From contig NZ_AFEJ02000001.1 of assembly GCF_000238775.2 (NCBI RefSeq), positions 3,658,001-3,722,000 on the forward strand: a DNA stretch of 64,000 nucleotides. Direction: 5' to 3'. This DNA is from Acaryochloris sp. CCMEE 5410 (GTDB taxonomy: Bacteria > Cyanobacteriota > Cyanobacteriia > Thermosynechococcales > Thermosynechococcaceae). The notes beneath the pieces are model-generated. The model saw nothing but the letters and a program-made list of their open reading frames with translations, did no database searches and was not told the DNA's origin. Below, piece after piece: positions 19,638 to 28,699 of this stretch; position 1 is the stretch's first letter, and each line of letters begins with the position of its first letter. The translations under genes and the position numbers were made by a program.

Positions 19638-21125
19638 TTAAGGCAACCAGAGGGGTTGAACACCTGGGAGCAATTTCTGGGGTTTTGTCTTCTTAAAGAA
19701 CACAGCGTTAGTCTCCTGTAATGGATATAGCCATACTTGACTTTCACTGACCGTTTGCCCTACTGAATTCAGAACAACGCTCTGGCTGGGCTTATCGGTA
19801 ACGGTCACCTCTTCATAGAGTAGGGCTGAACCATCGGGAGCAAGGCTAAGGGTTCCGCTGGACTGTTTAGGAATCGTCATCAAACGCTGTTGTTTGCCAG
19901 TCTCTAGTTCAATTGCACTGATGTGCAGATCAAAATTGGCTGTTTGACTGCGATTAAAGGTCGTATATAAACAGTAAACGGTTTGTGTACTGGGATTAAT
20001 CTCTGCATCTAAGAGATACCCCCCAATCTTTAGTAATTCTTGTTCTTGACCTTGATTGGATAACAGGTAGAGAGACCGAGTGGAGTCAGGATTATTTTGG
20101 GCCATCAAGGCTGCAGAACCATCCCTGGCAAAATTGAGAATTTGGTCAAACTTGGGCCAAAAATCGACGGGTTTACTTTTTGCATCCCCATTTAGCGACA
20201 CCATCGCTACACCTTGATTTTGAGAAATAACCAAGGTTTGACCATCGGGCGTAATTAAAAATTGGCCATCCGCATTATGTTTCAATCGACGCGGGGGTGC
20301 TGCATCTGTTAACACCCAAAGACTGATGGGTTCATTTTCCCGGCGACTAAACTGTTGGACGATCAGAACTTCTCCATTGGGGGTGATATCAAAGTCTAGG
20401 AGTTGATAGTCTTGATTTTCTAATAAGAGCTGATATTGCGGTTGGGCCTCTTGAGAGGCTAAGGAAACAGCATAGAGTTTTTGCTCAAATAAATCTTGAT
20501 TGGCATTTCCGCGATCGATGGCGGTAAATAGAATGCGATTTCGGGTGGGATCTGCTTTAAAATCCAGCACGGTCAACGTTGCTGGCGTTAGGATCTGATG
20601 GGTGTTTTGAGTGAGATTATGCAGGACTAAACGGCCATTTTCTTCCCCATCGATACCAAGCAAGACTAAGGTGCGATCTCGGCTACGAAACTGTCCCGTA
20701 AACGGCTGCATTTTAACCGCCTCCTCAGGATCACCACGAGTAGCAGCCGTCGCCTGGTCAAGGGTGACTTGAAACGACTGACCATAGGGAATGGGTTGGT
20801 TAAGGGTATAGGCTAAGCGACGACCAGACCAGCTAAACTTGCCCGGAATGGGGGGCTGAATCTTTAAATTCTCCGTCGCCGATTGCCAATCCATGGCTCG
20901 ATTGAAGGTGAGAATAAACGCCGAGTCTTCCACCCCAATCTGCTGATCTTGCCAGCTAAACTCGCGGACCTTGGGAAAAGTATGGTCCCCGCTCCAGATA
21001 ATTCCTCCAATCACCAGACTCAACACCACAATCATGGCAATGGCCATGCGATCTAAAGGGTGCGAATTAGACCAACGGTTTACCCCAATCCACGGGTGCT
21101 TCCAATTATCCTTACCCAATGTCAT
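19638..21125 (-). CDS. Membrane-anchored Ig-like/beta-propeller protein A
   Basis: 495 residues. One N-terminal membrane anchor (MAIAMIVVLSLVIGGIIW, residues about 27-44) precedes an SbsA/Big-type Ig-like unit (FILTFNRAMDW, SGRRLAYTLNQPIPYG) and then a TolB/WD-like beta-propeller built of repeated strands with Asp-Gly turns (ITPDGQTLVIS, LAPDGSALLYEE). It is exported and anchored, and a ligand-binding or scaffold role is inferred. It is a paralogue of the gene at 55948-57408, sharing the anchor, FSWQ, FNRxMDW, SGRRLAYTL and FARDGSAA blocks in the same order. Confidence 0.75.
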   Translation of the reverse strand: MTLGKDNWKHPWIGVNRWSNSHPLDRMAIAMIVVLSLVIGGIIWSGDHTFPKVREFSWQDQQIGVEDSAFILTFNRAMDWQSATENLKIQPPIPGKFSWSGRRLAYTLNQPIPYGQSFQVTLDQATAATRGDPEEAVKMQPFTGQFRSRDRTLVLLGIDGEENGRLVLHNLTQNTHQILTPATLTVLDFKADPTRNRILFTAIDRGNANQDLFEQKLYAVSLASQEAQPQYQLLLENQDYQLLDFDITPNGEVLIVQQFSRRENEPISLWVLTDAAPPRRLKHNADGQFLITPDGQTLVISQNQGVAMVSLNGDAKSKPVDFWPKFDQILNFARDGSAALMAQNNPDSTRSLYLLSNQGQEQELLKIGGYLLDAEINPSTQTVYCLYTTFNRSQTANFDLHISAIELETGKQQRLMTIPKQSSGTLSLAPDGSALLYEEVTVTDKPSQSVVLNSVGQTVSESQVWLYPLQETNAVFFKKTKPQKLLPGVQPLWLP

Positions 21126-21358
21126 TCGTTTCTATGATTTTGATGTACCCATCTACACTCTCCGTTCCTGGCTGATCAATCAGAAGGTTGTATCAGATTG
21201 GGTCTGTCATAACATTGGCATCTTTGCTTCGGCAAGGGATTTAACATCATTTCCATCTTGTTTCTGATAAGCTGAATGCAACTTTTGGGATATTACCGTC
21301 GTCGTGCAGTTGTAAAGCCATTAGTACAAACATTATTGCCTAATCAAGGGGATAGATT

Positions 21359-21787
21359 ATGTGTGTTGGATGCTACGCCATGCCAATTATGACGTTGGTA
21401 TCGCCAGGGCCAGAAGCGCCACCTGCAACAGCGGTTCCCTTGATTGACTCGCCCGAAGCCAAGGTTATGCAGGTTCAACCCCAAGTTAGCGCAACCCAGG
21501 TCAGAGCTGACATTTCCACAATGATTGCGCGGTTGCCCGATTCTGCGGACTCGGTCATTCTACGAGAAGAATTTACAGCGGTTTATCAACGCTTAGAAGG
21601 CGTCACCAATGTAGATGAAGCCAATACGATTGTGGGCGAGGGTATGCTGAATATTGCCGATCGTTTGGGAACGAATCCCAATGCAGATCGGGTGATCAAG
21701 ATTTTGTATGAAATCCAAGAACCTGAAGCTCAAAAACAAGCAACCCATCCTTTACTCAAACAATCCGCTTGGGGCTGGATTTCCTAA
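21359..21787 (+). CDS. Conserved hypothetical protein
   Basis: 142 residues of unknown family. The first 45 residues are Pro/Ala/Val-rich and probably disordered. The remainder is helical with an alternating acidic pattern (ADISTMIARLPDSADSV, REEFTAVYQRLEGV) and ends at WGWIS. No signal peptide is convincing, although CVGC near the start could be a metal site or a lipobox-like coincidence. The ATG at 21359 follows a GGGGATAG leader. Divergent from propeller gene A. Confidence 0.55.
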   Translation: MCVGCYAMPIMTLVSPGPEAPPATAVPLIDSPEAKVMQVQPQVSATQVRADISTMIARLPDSADSVILREEFTAVYQRLEGVTNVDEANTIVGEGMLNIADRLGTNPNADRVIKILYEIQEPEAQKQATHPLLKQSAWGWIS

Positions 21788-21944
21788 AGAACGGTTTGAA
21801 TATTCAAGGCTGAAAAGCCGTGCAGTCCTTAGGGCATATTAGTTTCAATGCCTCTCAGCATGTTTTGGCATCGCCAACACGCCAGGGTTAAGCCATTGGC
21901 AAACTGGCTATACTGGATTAAACCTTCATCACAAGGCTTTAGGA

Positions 21945-22169
21945 ATGATCGATCAAAAAAATATTCTGACGACGTTAGGATGCTCAGGCTCTCTATTGCT
22001 GGCTTTAGCGATACCCCAGTCGGCCTCGGCAACGGCCAATATCCAGAATCAGATCGAGGCTGAGCAGGGTTTCCCCGCTGCGGAAATGTCTCAAAGCGAT
22101 CGCATCGAGGATGCCATTGGTTGTGGCTGTGCCATCTGCCAAAGAGCTCCCATCGAAACCGGTCTGTAA
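21945..22169 (+). CDS. Small secreted Cys-motif protein
   Basis: 74 residues. A signal peptide (GCSGSLLLALAIPQSASA) releases a mature chain of about 45 residues that is acidic and Gln-rich and ends in GCGCAICQRAP, giving three cysteines as C-x-C-x2-C. This could be a metal site or a modified core. An overlapping minus-strand frame (21829-22179) lacks a signal or domain and is treated as a shadow. The family is not recognised. The ribosome site is weak (TAGGAATG just before the ATG). Confidence 0.55.
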   Translation: MIDQKNILTTLGCSGSLLLALAIPQSASATANIQNQIEAEQGFPAAEMSQSDRIEDAIGCGCAICQRAPIETGL

Positions 22170-22206
22170 ATCCGGTCATACTCTAGACTTTAGCTTTTAG
22201 TCATCA

Positions 22207-23067
22207 TTAGATTGGTGTAGTGTTTCCCTGTAAAAAGGGGAGAATCACAGGTGCAATTGCATCACCAAACTCTTCCGCCATACCCAGACTCCCAGGTAAG
22301 TAAGCAGCTTGAATATTCGGCAACTTAGCCATCGCTTCCATTTCAGCTTTGGATCTAGGCGGGGCTTGCTCTCCCACGATTACCATGACTGGCTCAGGTT
22401 GTTGCGCCAAGCCAGCTAAGAATTCTTCTCGCTCATCCACTGGATCTAAGCCCCCTGTGACAAAGGCTGCTGGTGCATACCGAGCACCGGGTTGCTGAGT
22501 ATTTTGATAGCGCTTAGCGATATAGTCAGAGGTCAATTGGGTTTCATCCACAAAGACATGACGGCGATACATCCATTTCAAAAACCCAGGACGAGTATTC
22601 AGCCCATATAGTGCTGAACCGACTACAGGTGCGCTCACTAACTGGCGAATCCCTCGACGCATTGCTACGGGTGCACCCATGACCGCCAGTGGACCTCGCC
22701 AGGTCGGCGCAATCAAGACCATTCGCGACCAAGACTGGAGGGTAAGCGCATACCCAGCAGCATGGCCTGCTGCCACAACAGCCACCTCTTGGGGAAAGGT
22801 GTCCTTAACAAAAGCCTTCAGAAATTGACGATAGACATCCGGCTGGTAGGGAAGTGCAGGACGGTCGGAATCACCAAATCCCGGCCAGTCTAAAAGCGTA
22901 ACCTGAAAATGAGAGGCTAAGGCCTGGGCTAAGGTTGCCAGTTCTGCCCGAGTAGACACCGTACTAAAGGCGGGCAATAGTAATACTGAAGGACCGGATC
23001 CAAAGGTTTCAGTGGCAATGTTTAGGGTGTGATTTTGCCATTGCCAGGTGTAGATGTCCAGTTGCAT
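22207..23067 (-). CDS. Alpha/beta-hydrolase homologue lacking nucleophile Ser
   Basis: 286 residues with the alpha/beta-hydrolase order: VLLLPAFSTVSTRAE (oxyanion strand), LLDWPGFGDSDRP, nucleophile elbow AAGHAAGYALTL, then VTGGLDPVDERE (Asp region). At the elbow the usual G-x-S-x-G is GHAAG, so the catalytic Ser is Ala. A non-hydrolytic or binding role is inferred unless another nucleophile is used. The ATG at 23067 begins MQLDIYTWQWQN, which matches the strand start of the fold; the upstream extension to 23169 looks noncoding and contains a repeat found again at 24080. Confidence 0.75.
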   Translation of the reverse strand: MQLDIYTWQWQNHTLNIATETFGSGPSVLLLPAFSTVSTRAELATLAQALASHFQVTLLDWPGFGDSDRPALPYQPDVYRQFLKAFVKDTFPQEVAVVAAGHAAGYALTLQSWSRMVLIAPTWRGPLAVMGAPVAMRRGIRQLVSAPVVGSALYGLNTRPGFLKWMYRRHVFVDETQLTSDYIAKRYQNTQQPGARYAPAAFVTGGLDPVDEREEFLAGLAQQPEPVMVIVGEQAPPRSKAEMEAMAKLPNIQAAYLPGSLGMAEEFGDAIAPVILPFLQGNTTPI

Positions 23068-23071
23068 AAGT

Positions 23072-23109
23072 GTTAGGGAGACTGGAAGTCCTACTCTACT
23101 TGATTTCTT
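23072..23109 (+). repeat. 36-bp dispersed repeat, copy 1
   Basis: Begins GTTAGGGAGACTGGAAGTC and is matched at 24080 with about five substitutions. It lies directly upstream of the hydrolase ATG, that is, in its leader when read on the minus strand. Confidence 0.6.
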
Positions 23110-23627
23110 CAGGCTGTGATCACTCTTTCTAGTATCGATAGCATCCAGCCCCAAAGTGATAAGCCGCAACTTATTCTGAAAGCAGGCTTGACCACGACAA
23201 CAGTAGTTGAGGTTGTCTAATTTTTGAGCAGCCCATCCGAGCTTAAAAGCCGTCTATACGTCTTTGGCAGTGCTCAAGGATATGTTCATGTCAGGGGTTT
23301 AAGAGCGGTGGCGACAATTAATTCTCGTTACCTATCGCTCAATAACGATAACAACTTTATTGAGCCTATAAGAATAGATTGACCTTAATTTTTAATCAAT
23401 CAAACTTTTAAGATTTGGGGAGCAAAAAAGCATGTGAATTGCCTTGCTTTTTTTGCCAAGTCGATTATTGCTCGGGGGAGATGGCCCGAATAACCGATAT
23501 TGAGAGTCAATTCTTTCTCTTTATTGCTAACAAAAACTGGTGAAGTGATAACTAAACCTGGGTATTACAAAGGAACAGGATACCTTCTAACCTTTAACCC
23601 AGGCGAATCTTAGTTCACAATCAATTT

Positions 23628-23726
23628 TTATCCAATTTGGAGATTAATCCAAATTGAAGCTGCTACTCCTATACCCGCCCAAACTAACAATAACTTAGGC
23701 CAAGGACTTGGATTTGTGTTACTCAT
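23628..23726 (-). CDS. Putative 32-residue single-helix membrane protein
   Basis: The minus-strand frame from an ATG at 23726 to a TAA at 23628 encodes a short Pro/Ser N terminus, then a hydrophobic helix with Trp and Gly typical of thylakoid small subunits (KLLLVWAGIGVAASIWI) and a tail NLQIG. I do not recognise it as a known Psa, Psb, Pet or Ndh small subunit. No good ribosome site is visible; AT-rich DNA surrounds it. It was too short for ordinary ORF calling. Confidence 0.4.
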   Translation of the reverse strand: MSNTNPSPWPKLLLVWAGIGVAASIWINLQIG

Positions 23727-24079
23727 AATATAAAAATTTTAAACATTACTAAAAGACTTAACAAAACCCAACTAAGTTGTCAAGGATGACGTTCTAATGA
23801 GGATCTTTGGAAAATCGGGGCAAGCTTGTCAGTACGTCAATAACAGTATTACAAGCAGATTGACCCACGTTAACCGACCTTAACGCAATGCTATGGATCC
23901 ACCGTCCTTTGGCAGGTAGGATGCAGTCGTTAGGAGAGTGATTAAAATCGGGGAAAGCGCTGATATACCGTCTTTTTAACAACACTTTTTAGGTAAAGAT
24001 TGAGTCAATTGGTGGAAACCCCAAAACCTCGGCTATGACTGGAGGTTACCTATCACAGCAATCTCTCTTTGAAGTAAGG

Positions 24080-24116
24080 GTTAGGGAAGCTGGAAGTCTT
24101 ACTCGACATTGATTTT
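24080..24116 (+). repeat. 36-bp dispersed repeat, copy 2
   Basis: Begins GTTAGGGAAGCTGGAAGTC and parallels copy 1 at 23072. It may be the leftover leader of a lost gene or a small mobile repeat. Confidence 0.55.
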
Positions 24117-24210
24117 CCCTAGTTTTAAGAACTGTCTTGCAAAAGTCCTCCAATCCTCTAGCCCATCAAGTTTTTATAAGCTGGGCAGGTTTGAAACTCA
24201 TATTGTAAAA

Positions 24211-24225
24211 TGATAATCATTATCA
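24211..24225. promoter_or_regulatory. Zur/Fur box
   Basis: A perfect 7-1-7 palindrome, TGATAAT-C-ATTATCA, 25-45 bp before the flavoprotein start. Cyanobacterial Zur binds this type of site; Fur cannot be excluded by sequence alone. Confidence 0.85.
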
Positions 24226-24255
24226 CAACGACAAACCTCACCTCTTCCATTGCTT

Positions 24256-25482
24256 GTGAATCATCGGATTGATATTGCCATTATTGGGGCAGGTCCTCAG
24301 GCGCTTACACTCGTTACCCATTTACTTCAGAAAAAGCCTGCTCTTAAGAGTCGCCTCCAGATTTTTGACCCCAGCGGCACCTGGATGGTCCAGTGGCGAC
24401 AACAATTTGCAGCTCAGGAGATTCCCTATTTACGCTCGCCTGGCGTTCATCACCCGGATGTGAAGCAAACCCTGTTTAACTTTGCTGAACATCGCCAAGA
24501 GGAGTTGTATTACCCTTACAATCGCCCTGGGACCCAACTGTTTCAGGATTTTTGTGAGACGGTTATTGATCGGTGGAAATTACGGGATCAGGTGACTGCC
24601 GCTCAGGTGGTTCAACTAACGCCGTTGGCAAAGGGATTTCAGCTGCAGCTGGATACGGGGGAACAGGTTGAGGCCCGGCGAGTGGTGTTGGCAACGGGTG
24701 GGGGAGCCGCCCAGGTCCCCGGTTGGACCGCCGAAGTGAATCCACATCCACCCGGACGGTTGTGCCATAGCCAGGATATTAATCTGCCCAAGCTACCCGA
24801 TCTAAGGGGTGAGACGATTCTGATGATTGGCAGTGGTCAATCCAGCGCTCATTTGGCCGTGGGGGCAATTAAGCGCGGAGCCAAGGTTTTGATGATGGCT
24901 CGACGAACCCTGAACGAAAAACTGTTTGATGCAGAACCGGGATGGCTGGGACCAAAGTATCTCAAGGGATTTCAGGCAGAACCTGACTGGCAGGTGCGCT
25001 GGCAAATGATCCAAGACGCTCGCAATGGTGGATCTATCGCCCCTGAATTACTAACCCAGTTACGGCGGTTGTCCCAGTCCGGCCAAATCACCTTTTATGA
25101 ACAGTGCCAGGTGTCTCGTGCCCTTTGGCAACATGAAGCCTGGCAGGTGCAGTGTAATGTGACCAATACTCATGATTGTCTGGCCCATCAGCAGATCAAG
25201 CGGATCTGGTTAGCCACGGGCACCGCCACGGATATCACGGCTCATCCTTTGATGGGTGAGGTACTGGTGCGATACCCCAACCAGATTGTTAACGGATTGC
25301 CAGTGCTAGATGAACATTTGCGCTGGCCCGGATGCGATCTGTTTTTGATGGGACCCTGGGCCGCATTGCACGTGGGTCCTGTCGCTCGAAATTTGCATGG
25401 TGGACGGATGGCTTGTGAACGTATTGTTCCAGCACTCACCAAAGCCAGTGTTGCCCGAAGCGTGATTCATTCCCCCAGATAA
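24256..25482 (+). CDS. FAD/NAD(P)-binding flavoprotein, SidA/IucD-like
   Basis: A flavin monooxygenase-like protein of about 408 residues. The FAD site IAIIGAGPQALTL is at the N terminus, followed by WMVQWRQQF and PYLRSPGVHHPD as in ornithine/lysine N-monooxygenases; a second Rossmann motif ILMIGSGQSSAHLA is near residue 195, and a closing VGPVARNLHGGRMA block is at the end. The substrate is unknown. The position under a Zur box suggests a zinc-starvation role, perhaps metallophore-related, but no synthetase is nearby. The start is GTG 24256 or TTG 24250; neither has a clear ribosome site. Confidence 0.8.
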   Translation: MNHRIDIAIIGAGPQALTLVTHLLQKKPALKSRLQIFDPSGTWMVQWRQQFAAQEIPYLRSPGVHHPDVKQTLFNFAEHRQEELYYPYNRPGTQLFQDFCETVIDRWKLRDQVTAAQVVQLTPLAKGFQLQLDTGEQVEARRVVLATGGGAAQVPGWTAEVNPHPPGRLCHSQDINLPKLPDLRGETILMIGSGQSSAHLAVGAIKRGAKVLMMARRTLNEKLFDAEPGWLGPKYLKGFQAEPDWQVRWQMIQDARNGGSIAPELLTQLRRLSQSGQITFYEQCQVSRALWQHEAWQVQCNVTNTHDCLAHQQIKRIWLATGTATDITAHPLMGEVLVRYPNQIVNGLPVLDEHLRWPGCDLFLMGPWAALHVGPVARNLHGGRMACERIVPALTKASVARSVIHSPR

Positions 25483-25533
25483 GCATCTCCGCTTATTCTG
25501 ATGGTATGTTTCGCCCTTTCCCGGTCTTCCATT

Positions 25534-26007
25534 ATGTCTGTTGATCCGTCTCTACCCCCTGCCCTTGCCAAAATCGTGAAGCGCTTCCAATCCATTACAG
25601 ATACCAAGCGTCGGTATGAGTATTTACTGTGGTTTGCCAAGCAACTCCCGCCTTTTCCAGAGGCTGATAAGCAGCCTGACAATAAAGTCGTGGGTTGTGT
25701 ATCTCAGGTGTATGTCACGGCAACGATAGAGAATGGTCTCGTTCATTTCCAAGGTGACTCGGACGCCCAAATGACCAAAGGGTTAGTGGGGTTACTGATT
25801 AAAGGGTTGGATGGGCTACCCCCAGAACAAATCGCTCGGGTCACGCCTGACTTTATCCAACAAACCGGACTCAATGTGAGCTTGACGCCGTCTCGGGCCA
25901 ATGGGTTCTACAACATCTTCACGACTCTACAGCGGCTCGCCCTGACGCTCTCAGCTGCATCATCAGATTCTTTCCCCACTCAGCAATCGGAGGATACCAT
26001 TGACTAA
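25534..26007 (+). CDS. SufE-like sulfur acceptor protein
   Basis: About 157 residues matching SufE/CsdE: RRYEYLLWFAKQLPPFP, the sulfur-accepting cysteine in NKVVGCVSQVYV, then FQGDSDAQMTKGL and the C-terminal GFYNIFTTLQRLA. In the Suf pathway SufE takes persulfide from SufS for Fe-S assembly. It lies in the Zur-box operon and overlaps the COG0523 gene by 8 bp, so this copy may serve under zinc limitation. The ATG at 25534 is preferred; the one at 25501 adds residues unlike the family. Confidence 0.88.
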   Translation: MSVDPSLPPALAKIVKRFQSITDTKRRYEYLLWFAKQLPPFPEADKQPDNKVVGCVSQVYVTATIENGLVHFQGDSDAQMTKGLVGLLIKGLDGLPPEQIARVTPDFIQQTGLNVSLTPSRANGFYNIFTTLQRLALTLSAASSDSFPTQQSEDTID

Positions 26008-27073
26008 TTCTTCTACAAGCATCCAACCATCCCCATCCCTCGACATCAAGCTGCCCAAAAAAGGCATGCCTGTTACGATTATTACGGGGTTTTTGGGGAG
26101 CGGCAAAACCACGCTCCTTAACCATATTCTCAATACCAGCCAAGACCTGAAGGTGGCTGTACTGGTCAATGAGTTTGGCGATATTGATATTGACAGTCAG
26201 TTGTTGACCACCATTGATCAAGATATGGTTCAGCTGACCAATGGCTGTATCTGCTGCACCATCAATGACGACCTGGTGGAGGCGGTCTATTCCGTCCTAG
26301 AACGTGAGGAAAAAATTGATCATGTCGTTATCGAAACCACGGGGGTAGCGGATCCGCTACCGATTATTCTCACCTTTGTCAGTTCCCAACTGAAAGACGT
26401 CACGACGTTAGATTCCATTATTACCTTGGTGGATTCAGAAACCTTTACCCCAGAATGTTTTCAGAGTGAAGCGGCTTTGAATCAAATCACCTTTGGCGAT
26501 ATTGTCGTTCTCAACAAAACTGACCTGACCACCGAGCAAAAGGTGGAAGAACTAGAGGAGTGGATTCGTGAACGCAAATGGGGTGCACGATTATTGCGAT
26601 CGCAACAGGGCCAAGTTCCCCTACCCCTAATTCTGGATACCGCTCTCTTTGATCCAAAGGCGTATGAAGCGGAAGCCAAAGCCTTTGCAGAGCAAGAGGC
26701 GCACCACGATCATGACCATCATGGTCACGATCATGACCATCACCATCACCACGATCATGACCACCACCATCATTCGGATCACCTCACCGTCGACGGCTTC
26801 TCATCGATGGTCTTTGAAAGCGATCGGCCTTTTATCCTAGAAAAAATGCAGGCTTTCGTCACCGATCAGCTACCAGAAGAAGTCTTTCGTGCCAAGGGTT
26901 TTATGTGGTTTGAGAAAAATACATCCCGCTATATTTTTCAGCTCAGCGGCAAACGCTATACGATGGATGCCGATCAGTGGCCTAATGCCCCAAAAAATCA
27001 GTTGGTCTTTATCGGGCGCAATATTGACACCGCACAGCTAAAACAGCTGCTAACGGATTGTTTGGCTTCCTAG
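26000..27073 (+). CDS. His-rich COG0523 GTPase (zinc metallochaperone)
   Basis: A G3E-family GTPase of the CobW/ZigA/ZNG1 type that delivers zinc to client enzymes. Motifs are GFLGSGKTTLLNHIL (Walker A), the metal site NGCICCTIND, ETTGVADPLP and NKTDL. Residues about 230-260 are an extended His/Asp run that would store or sense zinc, followed by the CobW C-terminal domain (FRAKGFMWF, QLVFIGRNID). The start is a TTG at 26000, supported by GGAGG six bases upstream. Third gene of the Zur-box operon. Confidence 0.92.
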   Translation: MTNSSTSIQPSPSLDIKLPKKGMPVTIITGFLGSGKTTLLNHILNTSQDLKVAVLVNEFGDIDIDSQLLTTIDQDMVQLTNGCICCTINDDLVEAVYSVLEREEKIDHVVIETTGVADPLPIILTFVSSQLKDVTTLDSIITLVDSETFTPECFQSEAALNQITFGDIVVLNKTDLTTEQKVEELEEWIRERKWGARLLRSQQGQVPLPLILDTALFDPKAYEAEAKAFAEQEAHHDHDHHGHDHDHHHHHDHDHHHHSDHLTVDGFSSMVFESDRPFILEKMQAFVTDQLPEEVFRAKGFMWFEKNTSRYIFQLSGKRYTMDADQWPNAPKNQLVFIGRNIDTAQLKQLLTDCLAS

Positions 27074-27234
27074 TAAAAGATCTTTTGTACGCTAACTTCC
27101 ACAGTTTTATGTCGTAGTAAATAGTGGAACAGTGAAATGCTGGGTCAGCAGCATTGAGAATTGCAAAACTAACGAATTATTTGACCTTGTACACTTATGA
27201 GAGCCATTAAGTATAGGCATTAATCTTGCCTGCT

Positions 27235-27951
27235 TCAAAACGTTGATTCACATAGGCTAAATCTTTGTATTTGGCGCTCTCTCCCGGGTTTAACACCGAT
27301 CGCAGCGATGCACATCCATTTCGACCAGCCAGTACCATAGTCAAACGATCGCACGGCCTCCAGTCTTGCTGTTTCCAGGAAAACGTTTAGCTGCTGTAAG
27401 ATCCTCGGTTTTGCCACCGCAGGAACAGGAGGACTTGCCCCATTCCTTTGCGAGTCACGGAGCATATCAAAGGGGCACCCGGTTTCAGGACCCGGACCAT
27501 CTCACATAGCGTTGCGACAGGGTCGGCCATGTGTTCTAAAGCATGGGCAAAGATGACCGCATCGAAGGATTCATCGGCAAAGGGCAAGTGCCTGATATCC
27601 CCTTGCCTCAATTCGAGAGTCCTGCAGCGATGTTCCAGGAGCTTATGAGCTTGGGCCAACATGGAATTGGAAATATCAACGCCGGAGACATGAGCGGGCT
27701 GATCAACACTTTCCAAAAGCGCCAGACTGAAGGCTCCTGTTCCGATTCCACAGTCGAGGATATGGAATGTCGGGTCAAGATGACGTAAGCGGTTGCGCAC
27801 CGACGGGCTTGCAAACAAAAGCTGATAGTTATAAACGGGCCAAGTTGTCTTGCCATTGATGGGCCGATGAGTCTTAGATCGATCGCAGGGTGTCGGTACT
27901 GGGAGCAGTCCTCCAGCGTTCTGATATGGGGATTGTTGTGTTTAATTGCAT
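27235..27951 (-). pseudogene. Broken SAM methyltransferase gene
   Basis: A class I methyltransferase reading frame in pieces. From the ATG at 27951 (MQLNTTIPISERWR) it meets a TAA near 27876, resumes in another frame after TTTATAAC (about 27830), runs through the intact core ILDCGIGTGAFSLAL and FDAVIFAHALEHMADP, then shifts again near 27410 so that the natural C terminus (FLETARLEAVRSFDYG, GWSKWMCIAAIGVKP) lies in a third frame. Three lesions make function unlikely. It lies downstream of the zinc operon in a region of other decayed genes. Confidence 0.75.
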
Positions 27952-28120
27952 GGTCAAGTTGACCCCCTGTTTATAGAGGGCGAAATGTTGCGTGGATTTG
28001 ATTGTTAGAAAGCTATGGCCAGCCGAGAGCACGGAGTGGAATGCTCAAGCAATACAGAGTCGCGCAATTAAAAACGGAGCTAACCACAATATTCCTGGGT
28101 ATTCCAAGCTATCGAACCAG

Positions 28121-28567
28121 TTAAGAGCGACGCACCGCCATGAACCAGACCCACCACAATAAGAAAAGTTGTAGGGGTACACGAAAGAACAGGTAGCGAG
28201 GGCCGTTAATATTTCCACCAAAGTCAACGGAATTTAAAGCCGCATAGATATTAGATGGAAGTACAGCAATCAAGAAGGTAAGTGTCAATAGACCACTCAT
28301 ACGTCGGACTGATGGCCATAAAAAGCCAAGTCCCAGAATAATTTCCATGATTCCGGTGATGTAAATGATTGGATAGCGCCCCGGAACCCATTCAGGCAGC
28401 ATCTGCACCATGCCTGCGGCCAAAGAAAAATGGCTGATCCCTGTGAAGATAAACAAAGCCGCAAAGGCAATACAGCCAGCAGTCCGAATCTGGCGGGGAC
28501 GTTGGGTGATCGCTAATAGTCCCCAAGTCACAGCAAATACGCTGAGTAGTACAACTAAAACAACCAT
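28121..28567 (-). CDS. DoxX-like membrane protein
   Basis: 148 residues with four hydrophobic segments (VLLSVFAVTWGLLAI, AFAALFIFTGISHF, YITGIMEIILGLGFL, PLQLFLLWWVWFMA). The first loop FTGISHF and the GIMEIILG block are characteristic of the DoxX/DoxD family. Members act in membrane redox or sulfur chemistry but this one's role is unknown. AAGGA six bases before the ATG supports the start. Next on the strand comes the broken methyltransferase; upstream are a methyltransferase and a kinase-like gene, all facing the same way. Confidence 0.75.
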   Translation of the reverse strand: MVVLVVLLSVFAVTWGLLAITQRPRQIRTAGCIAFAALFIFTGISHFSLAAGMVQMLPEWVPGRYPIIYITGIMEIILGLGFLWPSVRRMSGLLTLTFLIAVLPSNIYAALNSVDFGGNINGPRYLFFRVPLQLFLLWWVWFMAVRRS

Positions 28568-28699
28568 GTCGCTTCCTTATTGAGAGTTTTCCTGCCTCGT
28601 GGCGTTCGAGAAAAAGTCCTGTTCAAGCAGCAGATCAGCCACCTTAGCTTCCGGCTCCACCAATATAAAGACGTGATCCAGTGTCATCTTCATGGTCGT

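Larger units (their letters stand above)
23068..24210. other. Gene-poor stretch with repeats and one tiny ORF
   Basis: About 1.1 kb between the hydrolase and the Zur-box promoter. It holds two copies of a 36-bp repeat at its edges, a 32-codon membrane-peptide frame on the minus strand, and otherwise AT-rich sequence with no long coding frame. The minus-strand frame at 23794-23985 has no coding character. Confidence 0.5.

Noticed and set aside
21829-22179. 116-codon minus-strand frame
   Set aside because: No domain or signal; it shadows the small secreted CGCAIC protein on the other strand.
23794-23985. 63-codon minus-strand frame in the gene-poor stretch
   Set aside because: Amino-acid composition is not protein-like and there is no ribosome site or family.
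26700-26775. Tandem-repeat-like run of CATGAC/CATCAC units
   Set aside because: It is the His/Asp-rich loop of the COG0523 GTPase read in frame, not an independent DNA repeat.
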